From assembly GCA_035765855.1 (NCBI GenBank), contig DASTWM010000448.1, forward strand, positions 1 through 20,072: 20,072 nucleotides of DNA. The letters are read 5' to 3'. A program made the translations under genes and the position numbers. The notes beneath the pieces are model-generated. The model was not told where the DNA came from. It was given only the letters and a program-made list of their open reading frames with translations, and ran no database searches. This stretch comes from DASTWM01 sp035765855. GTDB lineage: Bacteria > Chloroflexota > Chloroflexia > Chloroflexales > Roseiflexaceae. Each line of letters begins with the position of its first letter. The first letter of the stretch is position 1. Below, in pieces: positions 1 to 6,821 of the stretch.

Positions 1-725
1 CCCGGCAGATCCAGGTGGATGATCTGGCCACGCTGTGGCTCGACCGGGATGTGAACGCCGAGCTGCGCGCCGAACGCCGCCGACCATGCACCACCAGCGA
101 TTGCCACGGCATCGGCGGTAATTGTCGTTCCATCCACGACCGCCCCGGTCACGGTGTCGTTCTGCACCGCCAGGCGCTCCACGCTGGCCGCGCGCACTTC
201 CAGCCCGCGCGTCACGGCAGCCTGGCGCAGCGCCGCAGCGAGCAGCCGCCCATCGACGCGCGCGGCATGGCGGTAGAACAGCGCCCCGCGAACGTCGGCC
301 AACGGCGGGAATAACTGGCGGGCTTCGGCGGATGAGACTTCATGCAAATCTTCCGGCGCAGGCGTGCCGCGCTGCTGCTGGCGCGCGAAGATGATCTGCC
401 GCGCCTCGGCATACGGCTCCACTTCGTCCTCGCTCACCGCAACCTCAAGCTGGCCGCAGACCGCGTAGCCGGTGTCGCCTGCGCCGTCGGCGGCCAGATC
501 GTTTATCAACGTCGGGTAATAGTCAACGGCTGGCACGGCAAAGGCAAACCATGCGTCCGAGCTACGGCTGCTCGTTTCGGGCGCGAGAATACCAGCCCCC
601 GCGCTGGTCGCCCGGCCAGCGTCGTCGCGATCAATCAACAGCGTGCGCGCGCCGCCCCGCACCAGATGGTACGCGACCGACGCGCCGACCACGCCACCGC
701 CAATCACAAGTGCGTCATAGTGCAT
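1..725 (-). CDS. FAD-dependent oxidoreductase, DAO family (partial)
   Basis: The reading frame runs off the left edge, so only about 241 N-terminal residues are present. The N-terminus MHYDALVIGGGVVGASVAYH is a dinucleotide-binding Rossmann fold with GGGVVG at residues 9-14. An acidic residue (D32) closes the second strand, as in FAD enzymes. The SAGAGILAPE stretch (41-50) resembles the FAD-contacting segment of the glycine oxidase/D-amino-acid dehydrogenase (DAO, PF01266) family. The segment ending RVDGRLLAAAL near residue 160 and the later AGGAWS also fit DAO. Such enzymes oxidise amines or amino acids to imines using bound FAD. The ATG at 725 is preceded by an AAGG ribosome-binding site about 7 bases upstream. 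The gene diverges from the propeller gene at 961, with 235 bp between. The substrate cannot be told; ThiO-like, sarcosine oxidase-like and D-amino-acid dehydrogenase-like are all possible. The family call is firm. Confidence 0.88.
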   Translation of the reverse strand, partial: MHYDALVIGGGVVGASVAYHLVRGGARTLLIDRDDAGRATSAGAGILAPETSSRSSDAWFAFAVPAVDYYPTLINDLAADGAGDTGYAVCGQLEVAVSEDEVEPYAEARQIIFARQQQRGTPAPEDLHEVSSAEARQLFPPLADVRGALFYRHAARVDGRLLAAALRQAAVTRGLEVRAASVERLAVQNDTVTGAVVDGTTITADAVAIAGGAWSAAFGAQLGVHIPVEPQRGQIIHLDLP

Positions 726-960
726 ACAACTGCCTTCATGTTCAACGGGCATGCCCACAAAATACGTTCAGCACACTCTACCACAGGAACGGCGCGGCGG
801 TGCGGGCGGCGTACGCGACACATTTCTCCGACTTGCGACCGATTTTTGCGGTTGATCCCCATCCATGTGCGACGAACTGCTGCCCTTGAACGTCTTGAAT
901 TGCTGATGTCGCCAGCGCATGGTACTCTGGCACGTCAAACAACTCACAAAGGAGCAAACG

Positions 961-2697
961 ATGAGAAGAAGCGTTCGTTGGGCGGCAATGGTGGCGCTGT
1001 TGGTGTGCGCGTTTATCATGGGCATGCCGGGCAGCCAGGCGATGGCACAGGCGCAATCGCAACGTTGTTTTGTGGAAACAACCCAATGTATAAGCGGTCG
1101 TATCCGCAGCTTCTGGGAGAGCAATGGCGGTCTGTCAACGTTTGGCTACCCAATTACGGACCAGCATATCGAAACGATCGAGGGCAAGCCGTACCAGGTG
1201 CAGTGGTTCGAGCGCGCGCGGCTGGAATTGCACCCCGAAAACGCCGCGCCCTACGACGTGCTGCTCGGACGGCTGGGCGTCGACCGGCTGCAACAGCAGG
1301 GCCGCGATTGGGCGACCTTCCCGAAGAGCGAGCCGGGCGTGCGCAACGATTGCCAGTATTTCGCGCAGACGCAACACTTCGTGTGCGCTGCCTTTCTGGT
1401 GGGCTGGCTGACGCGCGGGCTTGAGATCGACGGGCGGCCCGGCTACAGCACCGCTGAGAATCTGGCGCTGCTCGGCCTGCCGCTGAGCGATGCGCACCAG
1501 GAGACGATTGAAGGCAAATCGTTCCAGGTGCAATGGTTCGAGCGCGGGCGGATTGAGTTCCACCCCGAGAATAATCCGCCGTACAACATTCTGGGCGGCT
1601 TGCTTGGCAGCGAGATTCGCGCCAATCAGCAGCCCTCGCCGGTCGCCGCGCCAACCGGCCACATCATGTATCTTGACCGCGACGGCGTAACCGTCAAACA
1701 AATAAATCCCGATGGCAGCGGCGCGCAAACGCTGTTCATGGTCGACAAGTCGCAGAACACCGAAGTGCTCATGCTCGGCGCTAATTCATCTGGCTCGGCC
1801 TTTGTGTATGCCGTGGCCGACAACACGAGCGGGCTTCAGTACACGCTGGTGCAGAACGGCACAAAAACGCCAATCGGCATGTTTGCGAGCCACCCGCGCT
1901 GGTCGCCAGACGGCTCCATGCTGGCATTCCAGCGCTACGGCGACGCGAACCAGGAGGGCATCGCCGTGCTGTACAACGTTGCGACACACGCGACGACCGA
2001 ACTGCCCATCCGTGGCACGCCCGACTGGTTCCCCGATGGCAAGCGGCTCGTGTACGTCGAGCATGCCTTTTCCAGCGATGGCACCTCCAGGCAAAATGTG
2101 CGCATATACGATATCACGGCGCGCACCAGCACGGCGCTGACGAACTTCACCGGAACGAACCTGGAGGCATGGGCCATTCAGGAGGCGCATGTGCTTCCGG
2201 ACGGCCAGCAGGTCATTTTCTTCGGCGGGCAGTTCAAGAATCTCGGCGCGAGCGGCAATGGCATGCAGTGGTGGTGGATTCCCGCGACGGGCGGCGAGCC
2301 GAAAGCATTCACTGAACCAGACGGCAACGGCGTGGCCGCCTACGCTGCCAGCCCGAACGGCGAATGGATCGCCGCCGCCACGCAGATGCATGGCAGCGCG
2401 TGTGTCAGCGATGGAAGCGTGCTGATGCAGACGACCGATGTGCGCGGTGGTGTTGCCGCTGAAGCGCCGCTTGCGCTGCCCACGCCGGACTCACATGTGT
2501 ACATTAGCGGCCTCGGCTGGGAGCCGAACAGCAACTATCTTGTAATCGGCGAGCATACCTACGAGTGCTCAAACGCTGGCGGTGGCCCATCAAACGCGAA
2601 CGACGCCATTTACGTCTGGAAGATTCGCCTGATCAACCAGAACGGCGCGACGTTCGTCAAGGTCGCCGATGGCTCGCAGCCGGTCTGGATTCCGTAG
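961..2697 (+). CDS. Secreted protein: two FGYP/HPEN modules plus TolB-like beta-propeller
   Basis: 578 residues. An upstream in-frame ATG exists at 919, but the ATG at 961 has an AAAGGAG ribosome-binding site 6 bases away and begins a typical signal peptide: basic MRRSVRW, hydrophobic core, likely cut after AMA at residue 29, no lipobox Cys. Residues 36-105 and 131-218 are two copies of one module, each ending in a VQWFER...HPEN...PYxxLxGxLG pattern that I know from extracellular Chloroflexota proteins; its function is unknown. Residues about 232-578 form a beta-propeller of PD40/TolB/DPP-IV-N type, with blade signatures such as HPRWSPDGSMLAF, TPDWFPDGKRLVY, VLPDGQQVIFF and AASPNGEWIAA. No catalytic domain follows the propeller, so binding or scaffolding outside the membrane is the likely role. 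It is a monocistronic-looking gene followed by a 126-bp regulatory gap. Confidence 0.88.
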   Translation: MRRSVRWAAMVALLVCAFIMGMPGSQAMAQAQSQRCFVETTQCISGRIRSFWESNGGLSTFGYPITDQHIETIEGKPYQVQWFERARLELHPENAAPYDVLLGRLGVDRLQQQGRDWATFPKSEPGVRNDCQYFAQTQHFVCAAFLVGWLTRGLEIDGRPGYSTAENLALLGLPLSDAHQETIEGKSFQVQWFERGRIEFHPENNPPYNILGGLLGSEIRANQQPSPVAAPTGHIMYLDRDGVTVKQINPDGSGAQTLFMVDKSQNTEVLMLGANSSGSAFVYAVADNTSGLQYTLVQNGTKTPIGMFASHPRWSPDGSMLAFQRYGDANQEGIAVLYNVATHATTELPIRGTPDWFPDGKRLVYVEHAFSSDGTSRQNVRIYDITARTSTALTNFTGTNLEAWAIQEAHVLPDGQQVIFFGGQFKNLGASGNGMQWWWIPATGGEPKAFTEPDGNGVAAYAASPNGEWIAAATQMHGSACVSDGSVLMQTTDVRGGVAAEAPLALPTPDSHVYISGLGWEPNSNYLVIGEHTYECSNAGGGPSNANDAIYVWKIRLINQNGATFVKVADGSQPVWIP

Positions 2698-2732
2698 TGC
2701 TCTTTCTTCAACCTTCTTCGCAGCCGTGCGCT

Positions 2733-2760
2733 CTAACACATCGTTAACACATCGCTAACG
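2733..2760 (+). promoter_or_regulatory. Three 11-bp-phased direct repeats (Pho-box-like)
   Basis: The sequence is CTAACA-catcg-TTAACA-catcg-CTAACG: three hexamers separated by identical 5-bp spacers, giving an exact 11-bp period. Hexamers near TTAACA with about 5-bp gaps are the known binding pattern of PhoP in Bacillus and, more generally, of OmpR/PhoB-family response regulators, which bind tandem sites on one face of the helix. The repeats lie 64 bp upstream of the membrane-protein start at 2824. The repeat is seen directly; the regulator is inferred. Confidence 0.5.
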
Positions 2761-2765
2761 CGCCA

Positions 2766-2805
2766 CTTTCACGTTGCTGGTACCATGGTATCAGCAACGT
2801 GAAAG
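2766..2805. repeat. 40-bp near-perfect palindrome
   Basis: The arms CTTTCACGTTGCTG (2766-2779) and CAGCAACGTGAAAG (2792-2805) are exact reverse complements. The centre 2781-2790 (TACCATGGTA) is itself a perfect palindrome, and the single G/T pair at 2780/2791 would be a wobble in RNA. No T-run follows on either strand, so it is not a standard intrinsic terminator. It ends 18 bases before the ATG at 2824. A dimeric-protein operator or a 5' mRNA hairpin is more likely. Confidence 0.8.
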
Positions 2806-2823
2806 CGAGAAAGAAGGTTGTTC

Positions 2824-3195
2824 ATGGTTCAATCGCAATCGGTACAGCGCCGTCCATGGGCGCTCATGAGCGGCATTGGCGCTGTCATTCTTGGCATCCT
2901 CGTGGCGTTCGTCACTGGTCATATGGTGGTTCTGTTCGGCGCGCTGGTAGTTGCCGGGCTTGCAACCGCGCTGTGGGCGCAGCCCTACGCCGCTCAGCGC
3001 GAACAGCTCGATCAGGTTCGGGCGGCTGCGCTGGAGCCGGTCCGGCAGCACACCATCGCCACGGCCGATGGAACGCTTCGGGCAGCCATCGCGCTCGACC
3101 TGCCCGCCGACGAAGGCTACACCACGGTTTTGACCCGCGACGGTTACGCGCTGGTCAACCGCGAAGGTCAGATCGTGTACACGCTCAAGCGCTAA
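2824..3195 (+). CDS. Small two-helix membrane protein, unknown function
   Basis: 123 residues; not assigned to a family. The first 12 residues are polar and basic. Two hydrophobic segments follow at about 13-31 and 33-52, joined by a two-residue turn (TG), so a hairpin in the membrane with both ends on the same side (probably cytoplasmic) is likely. The C-terminal about 70 residues are soluble, with a helical stretch (YAAQREQLDQVRAAALE) and then a beta-rich part ending in GQIVYTLKR. The ATG at 2824 is chosen because GAAGG lies 6 bases upstream; a TTG at 2818 would abut that site. The gene sits directly behind the repeat block and palindrome at 2733-2805, which suggests tight regulation, and it converges with the YrdB-like gene 35 bp downstream. 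Confidence 0.72.
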   Translation: MVQSQSVQRRPWALMSGIGAVILGILVAFVTGHMVVLFGALVVAGLATALWAQPYAAQREQLDQVRAAALEPVRQHTIATADGTLRAAIALDLPADEGYTTVLTRDGYALVNREGQIVYTLKR

Positions 3196-3198
3196 TTT

Positions 3199-3225
3199 GG
3201 TTACAGCGAGCCTGGCTGATCAACC
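3199..3225. terminator. Weak hairpin between convergent genes
   Basis: GGTT (3199-3202) and CAGC (3204-3207) can pair with GCTG (3215-3218) and AACC (3222-3225), with a 7-base loop and a small internal loop. It lies exactly in the 35-bp gap between two converging genes. There is no T-run, so this is only a tentative shared 3' structure. Confidence 0.25.
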
Positions 3226-3230
3226 GCGCG

Positions 3231-3572
3231 TTACTGGCCCCACACGACCATGAGCACCCGGTTGATGATGTACAGCGCTACCAGTATTCCGGCGGCGGTG
3301 GGCTGGCCTGCAACGTAAAGGCCCGCGCCCGCCGCGCCGAACACCGCAATCTCAAGCGCCAGGCGCGTCATGTCAGAAACTGGCACGGTCGCTTTGGGCG
3401 CGACAAACATGCCCCACACTACCGCCGCCAGCAGCGGCGCGCCAATGGTCAGGATGACGCGCGGAAGCCATCCCTGTCCGGTGTGAAATCCCCAGTAGCC
3501 CAGCGCGGCCAAAGCACACAATTCCAACAAAAAACGCACCCCAAGATTGACGTACATGGCTGCTGTACTCAT
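3231..3572 (-). CDS. YrdB-family (DUF2568) membrane protein
   Basis: 113 residues. The pattern NLGVRFLLELCALAALGYWG near the N-terminus, then GAPLLAAVVWGMFVAPKA (residues 44-61) and an acidic LALEIAVFG segment, matches the YrdB/DUF2568 family of small four-helix membrane proteins. Hydrophobic segments are at about 11-29, 38-57, 71-88 and 93-110. The function of the family is not known. Three upstream in-frame starts are possible (to 3605), but the ATG at 3572 has a GAGGAGA ribosome-binding site at 3579-3585, 6 bases away, and gives the N-terminus usual for the family. It diverges from the small membrane-protein gene at 3831; the 258-bp gap between them shows no promoter I can defend. Confidence 0.82.
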   Translation of the reverse strand: MSTAAMYVNLGVRFLLELCALAALGYWGFHTGQGWLPRVILTIGAPLLAAVVWGMFVAPKATVPVSDMTRLALEIAVFGAAGAGLYVAGQPTAAGILVALYIINRVLMVVWGQ

Positions 3573-3830
3573 TGCGACTCTCCTCATGATGGCGCGCTCG
3601 GTCATGTGCCACGCGCGCCGGTTTCGCCTGCTGCGCGATCTGAGTGTAACGCATACAAGCCCGCTGCGCCTCTGCTATGCGGGCGATTGCGTGCTCAATC
3701 TCCTTGCCGGGAACATGGCACGCACAAAGACCGATGCTATATCCACCCAAAGACAGATGCGCGCCGCCCTCGATTCCAGTATGCTTACCACATATTCGCG
3801 ATTCGTGACGTATGAAACGGGAGGCAAACC

Positions 3831-4193
3831 ATGGACGCGACAACTGGTGAAACAGTGCGGCTGGATGCGGCTGATGAGCGGCAGCACATGCGGCGCGAAC
3901 GCAGGCGCGAACGGCGGAACAATTCAATCGCGGGCGGCGTATTCTTGCTCGGCCTCGGCATGCTGATGCTCACAGGATGGTGGTGGCCGGGTATTATGCT
4001 GGTTATTGGCCTGGCAGCGGCGGCTGAACTCATGCGGCGCGGCCAGACATCGGCGGCGATGACGACGTTTCTTGGCTTTGCGGCGCTTCCGGTCGCTATC
4101 GCGCTCTTGTCGGCCATCCATGTGCCGTGGCTGCCGGTCGGCGCGTTCGTGCTGATCGCGCTCGGCCTGGTATCGCTTGCCCGCACTGCCTAA
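3831..4193 (+). CDS. Small membrane protein with basic N-terminus, unknown function
   Basis: 120 residues. The first 30 residues are hydrophilic and strongly basic at the end (RQHMRRERRRERRNN). Hydrophobic stretches follow at about 33-47, 50-67, 75-93 and 97-117. The GVFLLGLGMLMLTGWWWPGI segment resembles the short paired helices of DUF5668/LiaF-type membrane domains, but the match is loose and I do not assign the family. By the positive-inside rule, the N-terminus should be cytoplasmic. The ATG at 3831 is supported by GGGAGG 7-8 bases upstream. A good intrinsic terminator follows the stop codon, so the gene is probably transcribed alone. Confidence 0.72.
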   Translation: MDATTGETVRLDAADERQHMRRERRRERRNNSIAGGVFLLGLGMLMLTGWWWPGIMLVIGLAAAAELMRRGQTSAAMTTFLGFAALPVAIALLSAIHVPWLPVGAFVLIALGLVSLARTA

Positions 4194-4215
4194 CAAAGTA
4201 TCATAACAAATCAGG

Positions 4216-4256
4216 CGCTCTCGCTTCAATAATGAGGTGAGGGCGTTCAAGTTTTT
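4216..4256 (+). terminator. Intrinsic terminator after the small membrane-protein gene
   Basis: A 12-pair stem joins 4216-4227 (CGCTCTCGCTTC) and 4234-4245 (GAGGTGAGGGCG), with three G-U pairs and a 6-base AATAAT loop. It is followed by TTCAAG and five T residues (4252-4256). It starts 23 bases after the stop codon at 4193. Confidence 0.7.
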
Positions 4257-4378
4257 GCCCCTTCATTTCTCCAACGTCCTACGATCGGCGGATGCTTCCA
4301 TGAGCTTTGACGAGCTCCATGCCAGATGCTATCATGGAACGTATCAGGCATTCACAGGCGTACACCACGAAGAACACC

Positions 4379-5911
4379 ATGACTCATGCAGAAACGCATA
4401 CGATGGCGCAGTCACCTTCCCGCACGCGCGTGCGCGTCGCCATTATTGGGAGCGGCTTCGGCGGGCTTGGCACGGCCATTCAGTTGAAGCGGCGCGGCAT
4501 GAACGATTTTGTGGTGCTGGAGCGCGCGGGCGATGTCGGCGGCGTCTGGCGCGACAACAGCTATCCCGGCGCGGCCTGCGATGTGCCGTCGCATCTGTAT
4601 TCGTTCTCGTTTGCGCCGAACCCGGCATGGAGCCACAGCTATTCGTCGCAGCCGGAGATTTGGGCGTACCTCCAGCGCTGCGCGCGCGATTTTGGCGTGC
4701 TGCCGCACATCCGCTTTCATCATGAGGTGCGCGAGGCCGCGTGGGACGACGCGGGCATGTGCTGGCGGATCGAAACCGCGCAGGGCGGCTACGATGCCGA
4801 TATCCTTGTTGCGGCGGCGGGCGCGCTGTCCGAGCCAGCAATTCCGCAGCTGCCGGGCCTCGATTCCTTTCAAGGAGCCATGTTCCACTCGGCGCGCTGG
4901 AATCACGACATCGACATGGCAGGAAGGCGCGTTGCTGCCGTCGGCACCGGCGCGTCGGCGATTCAGTTTGTGCCTGCCATTCAGCCGCTTGTCGAACGGC
5001 TGTACGTGTTCCAGCGCACGCCGCCCTGGATTTTGCCGCGCCTCGACCGACCGTTCACCGAGCGCGAGCACTGGTGGTTCCGGCATGTGCCGCTGGCCCA
5101 ACGGCTGGCGCGTTTGCGGGTCTATCTTCTGCTTGAGATGAATGGCGTCGGCTTCCGCCACCCGCGCTTCATGGCCACAGCGGAGCGCATTGCCCGGCGG
5201 CACCTGGAGGCGTCCGTGCCTGATCCGGTGCTACGCGCCAGGCTGACGCCCAACTACACGATTGGTTGCAAGCGCGTCCTGGTTTCAGACGACTATCTTC
5301 CGGCCCTGACGCAGCCCAACGTTGAGGTCATACCTTCGGCGGTCACGCGGGTGTGTCCGCATGGCGTAGTCGGAGAAGATGGGGTGGAACGCGAAGTTGA
5401 TGTGATTATCTTCGGCACCGGTTTTCAGGTGACGAATTATCCATTTGGACGGCACATCCGTGGCAGGGATGGGCGCAGCCTGGCCGAGCGCTGGCGCGGC
5501 AGTCCACAGGCGTACCTCGGAACGACCGTAGCGGGCTACCCGAATCTGTTCATTCTGCAAGGGCCGAATACGGGCCTGGGTCATACCTCAGTGATCTACA
5601 TGATCGAGGCGCAAATCGCGCACATTGTGAACGCCATTCGCTATATGGACCGTCATGGCGTCGCGGGAATCGAGCCACGACCCGAGGTACAGACAGCTTT
5701 TGTTGCTGAGGTAGACAGGCGCATGCAGAGTACTGTGTGGATGGCAGGCGGCTGCCGAAGCTGGTACCTGGATGCAACCGGGCGCAACGCCACGCTGTGG
5801 CCCGGCTCCACCTTGCAATTCTGGCGACGGGCCGCGCGGTTCGCTCCTTCGGCGTATCAGATGCTCGCGCGGCAAGTGCAGGACGTAGAGATCGGGCGCA
5901 TGCCGCAATAG
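4379..5911 (+). CDS. Flavin-containing monooxygenase, FMO/Baeyer-Villiger class
   Basis: 510 residues from this start. VAIIGSGFGGLG (FAD site, GSGFGG 24-29) is followed by GDVGGVWRDNSYPGAACDVP, typical of class B flavin monooxygenases. FQGAMFHSARWN (164-175) fits the FxGxxxHxxxW(P/D) fingerprint except that the last position is Asn. A second Rossmann motif, VAAVGTGASA (NADPH), starts near 185, and GYPNLFILQGPNTGLGHTS is the usual C-terminal core. The enzyme would use NADPH and O2 to oxygenate a ketone or a soft heteroatom. The N-terminus is uncertain: in-frame starts also exist at 4307 (TTG), 4319 and 4403. 4379 was picked for a weak GAAG upstream and a typical distance to the first glycine motif. 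It seems to be a single-gene unit. The atypical fingerprint leaves BVMO versus FMO open. Confidence 0.88.
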   Translation: MTHAETHTMAQSPSRTRVRVAIIGSGFGGLGTAIQLKRRGMNDFVVLERAGDVGGVWRDNSYPGAACDVPSHLYSFSFAPNPAWSHSYSSQPEIWAYLQRCARDFGVLPHIRFHHEVREAAWDDAGMCWRIETAQGGYDADILVAAAGALSEPAIPQLPGLDSFQGAMFHSARWNHDIDMAGRRVAAVGTGASAIQFVPAIQPLVERLYVFQRTPPWILPRLDRPFTEREHWWFRHVPLAQRLARLRVYLLLEMNGVGFRHPRFMATAERIARRHLEASVPDPVLRARLTPNYTIGCKRVLVSDDYLPALTQPNVEVIPSAVTRVCPHGVVGEDGVEREVDVIIFGTGFQVTNYPFGRHIRGRDGRSLAERWRGSPQAYLGTTVAGYPNLFILQGPNTGLGHTSVIYMIEAQIAHIVNAIRYMDRHGVAGIEPRPEVQTAFVAEVDRRMQSTVWMAGGCRSWYLDATGRNATLWPGSTLQFWRRAARFAPSAYQMLARQVQDVEIGRMPQ

Positions 5912-6059
5912 TACAATGACGTTGCAACACGGGCAGTGGTACGCTTTTGAGTGATGCGCCACATGCGCTGTGTAGCGTAGGTTGGCAACCCGCGCCACCG
6001 ATATCAATTCAGAAACAACCACTATCCAACACGCATCGCCACGCGCGAGAGGTTAATCC

Positions 6060-6389
6060 ATGACAACCACAAACCTTGAACATCAGATTGACCGACTCAG
6101 TCAACAGGAGAAAGCACAAGTATTTCAGCGGCTCGCGCGAGACCTGACTCATGACTGGCCGGGCATTGAGAAGACGCCCGGGGTTCAGGGTGGTGACGCC
6201 TGCATTGTTCGCACTCGCATCCCGGTTTGGACCCTCGAAGCCTACCGTCGCCTCGGCTGGGATGATGAACGCATTCTTGCAAGCTTTCCAACACTGCGAT
6301 CAAGCGATCTTTTTTATGCCTGGCTGTATGTCGAAGGAAATCGTGCAGGGATCAATCAAGCCCTGCTTGAGCAAGCCGAGGCAGAGTGA
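6060..6389 (+). CDS. DUF433 antitoxin
   Basis: 109 residues. The core PGVQGGDACIVRTRIPVWTL followed by YRRLGWDDERILASFPTL is the DUF433 (PF04255) signature, a small winged-helix-like domain found in VapB-type antitoxins paired with PIN-like toxins. A helical leader of about 38 residues (LEHQIDRLSQQEKAQVFQRLARDL) precedes it, probably for dimerisation. The start ATG has a GAGAGG site 7-8 bases upstream. The TGA stop is immediately followed by the GTG start of the DUF5615 toxin reading frame, the usual antitoxin-first arrangement with coupled translation. Since the toxin is broken, the antitoxin may be a leftover or may still act in trans. Confidence 0.85.
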   Translation: MTTTNLEHQIDRLSQQEKAQVFQRLARDLTHDWPGIEKTPGVQGGDACIVRTRIPVWTLEAYRRLGWDDERILASFPTLRSSDLFYAWLYVEGNRAGINQALLEQAEAE

Positions 6390-6726
6390 GTGGCGCGCCT
6401 CTACACAAATGAGAACTTTCCTATGCCAGTTGTAGAGGCTTTGCGGCGGCGCGGCCATGATGTGCTAACCGTTTTCGAGGATGGGAACGCGAATCAGCGG
6501 ATTGGTGATGAAGCGGTGCTTGCATTTGCTACGGCGGATTATCGCGCGCTGGTGCCGATAATCTCGTGACTTCATCAGGCTCCATCACCGACAGCCAGTA
6601 CATCAAGGTATCATTGTCTGTACGGAAGATAGCGATATTGATGGTCAGGCACAGCGCATTGACGATGCAATTCTGTCAGTTGACTCACTTGCTGGTGTGC
6701 TTCTTCGTGTCAACCGGCCCGCTTAA
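6390..6726 (+). pseudogene. DUF5615 PIN-like toxin, disrupted by a frameshift
   Basis: The first frame starts with GTG directly after the antitoxin stop and reads MARLYTNENFPMPVVEALRR, then GHDVLTVFEDGNANQRIGDE and ADYRALVPIIS before TGA at 6567-6569 (59 residues). This is the N-terminal half of DUF5615 (PIN-like). The family's second half continues in another frame from 6568: RDFIRLHH, GIIVCTEDSD, AQRIDDAILSVDSLAGVLLR, ending in TAA at 6724-6726. Together the two parts cover about 112 codons, the normal family length, so one small indel near 6551-6568 explains the break. The family's usual TLNRRDF junction is scrambled there. No slippery heptamer is obvious, so decay or a sequencing error is more likely than programmed frameshifting. 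The first PIN acid position reads Asn (TNENF), which I believe also occurs in intact members. Confidence 0.82.
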
Positions 6727-6821
6727 GGCAGCGGCTCAGCTAGTGGCGCGGCGGCAAGTTGTAGCCCAAGCCGCAGGTCGAGCGTGCAGATGTCGGGATA
6801 GCAAAGCTCTTGCTCAGTCAT
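6723..6821 (-). other. 32-codon ORF overlapping the GntR stop codon
   Basis: An ATG at 6821 overlaps the end of the GntR gene (ATGACTGA), the geometry of a translationally coupled next gene. It reads MTEQELCYPDICTL and then a low-information LGLQLAAAPLAEPLP to a TAA that shares its bases with the toxin stop. The opening vaguely resembles the N-termini of amidase-signature enzymes (ELCYLxxxxL), but the rest does not. It may be a remnant of a lost downstream operon gene, or chance. Confidence 0.2.

Noticed and set aside
726..960. Promoter pair in the divergent gap between the FAD oxidoreductase and the propeller gene.
   Set aside because: Several TTGAAT/TTGAAC-like hexamers occur, but none has a convincing -10 at a proper distance on either strand, so no promoter is called.
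342..1424. A 360-codon plus-strand open frame overlapping two genes.
   Set aside because: It lies antisense to the FAD oxidoreductase and out of frame with the secreted propeller gene, both of which have clear domains and ribosome-binding sites. Its composition is typical of a GC-rich shadow frame.
5912..6059. Small dyads (GTTGCAAC, GGTTGGCAACC) upstream of the antitoxin as an autoregulatory operator.
   Set aside because: They are short, differ from one another and lie over 60 bp from the start codon; nothing separates them from chance.
6281..6311. The peptide FPTLRSSDL in the DUF433 protein resembles translated Illumina adapter contamination (FPTRRSSDL).
   Set aside because: The DNA there differs from the adapter at several positions, and the residues fit the DUF433 family pattern, so the match is coincidental.
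6551..6573. Programmed ribosomal frameshift in the DUF5615 toxin.
   Set aside because: No slippery heptamer or downstream stimulatory structure was found, and the family is not known for recoding. A mutation or sequence error is simpler.
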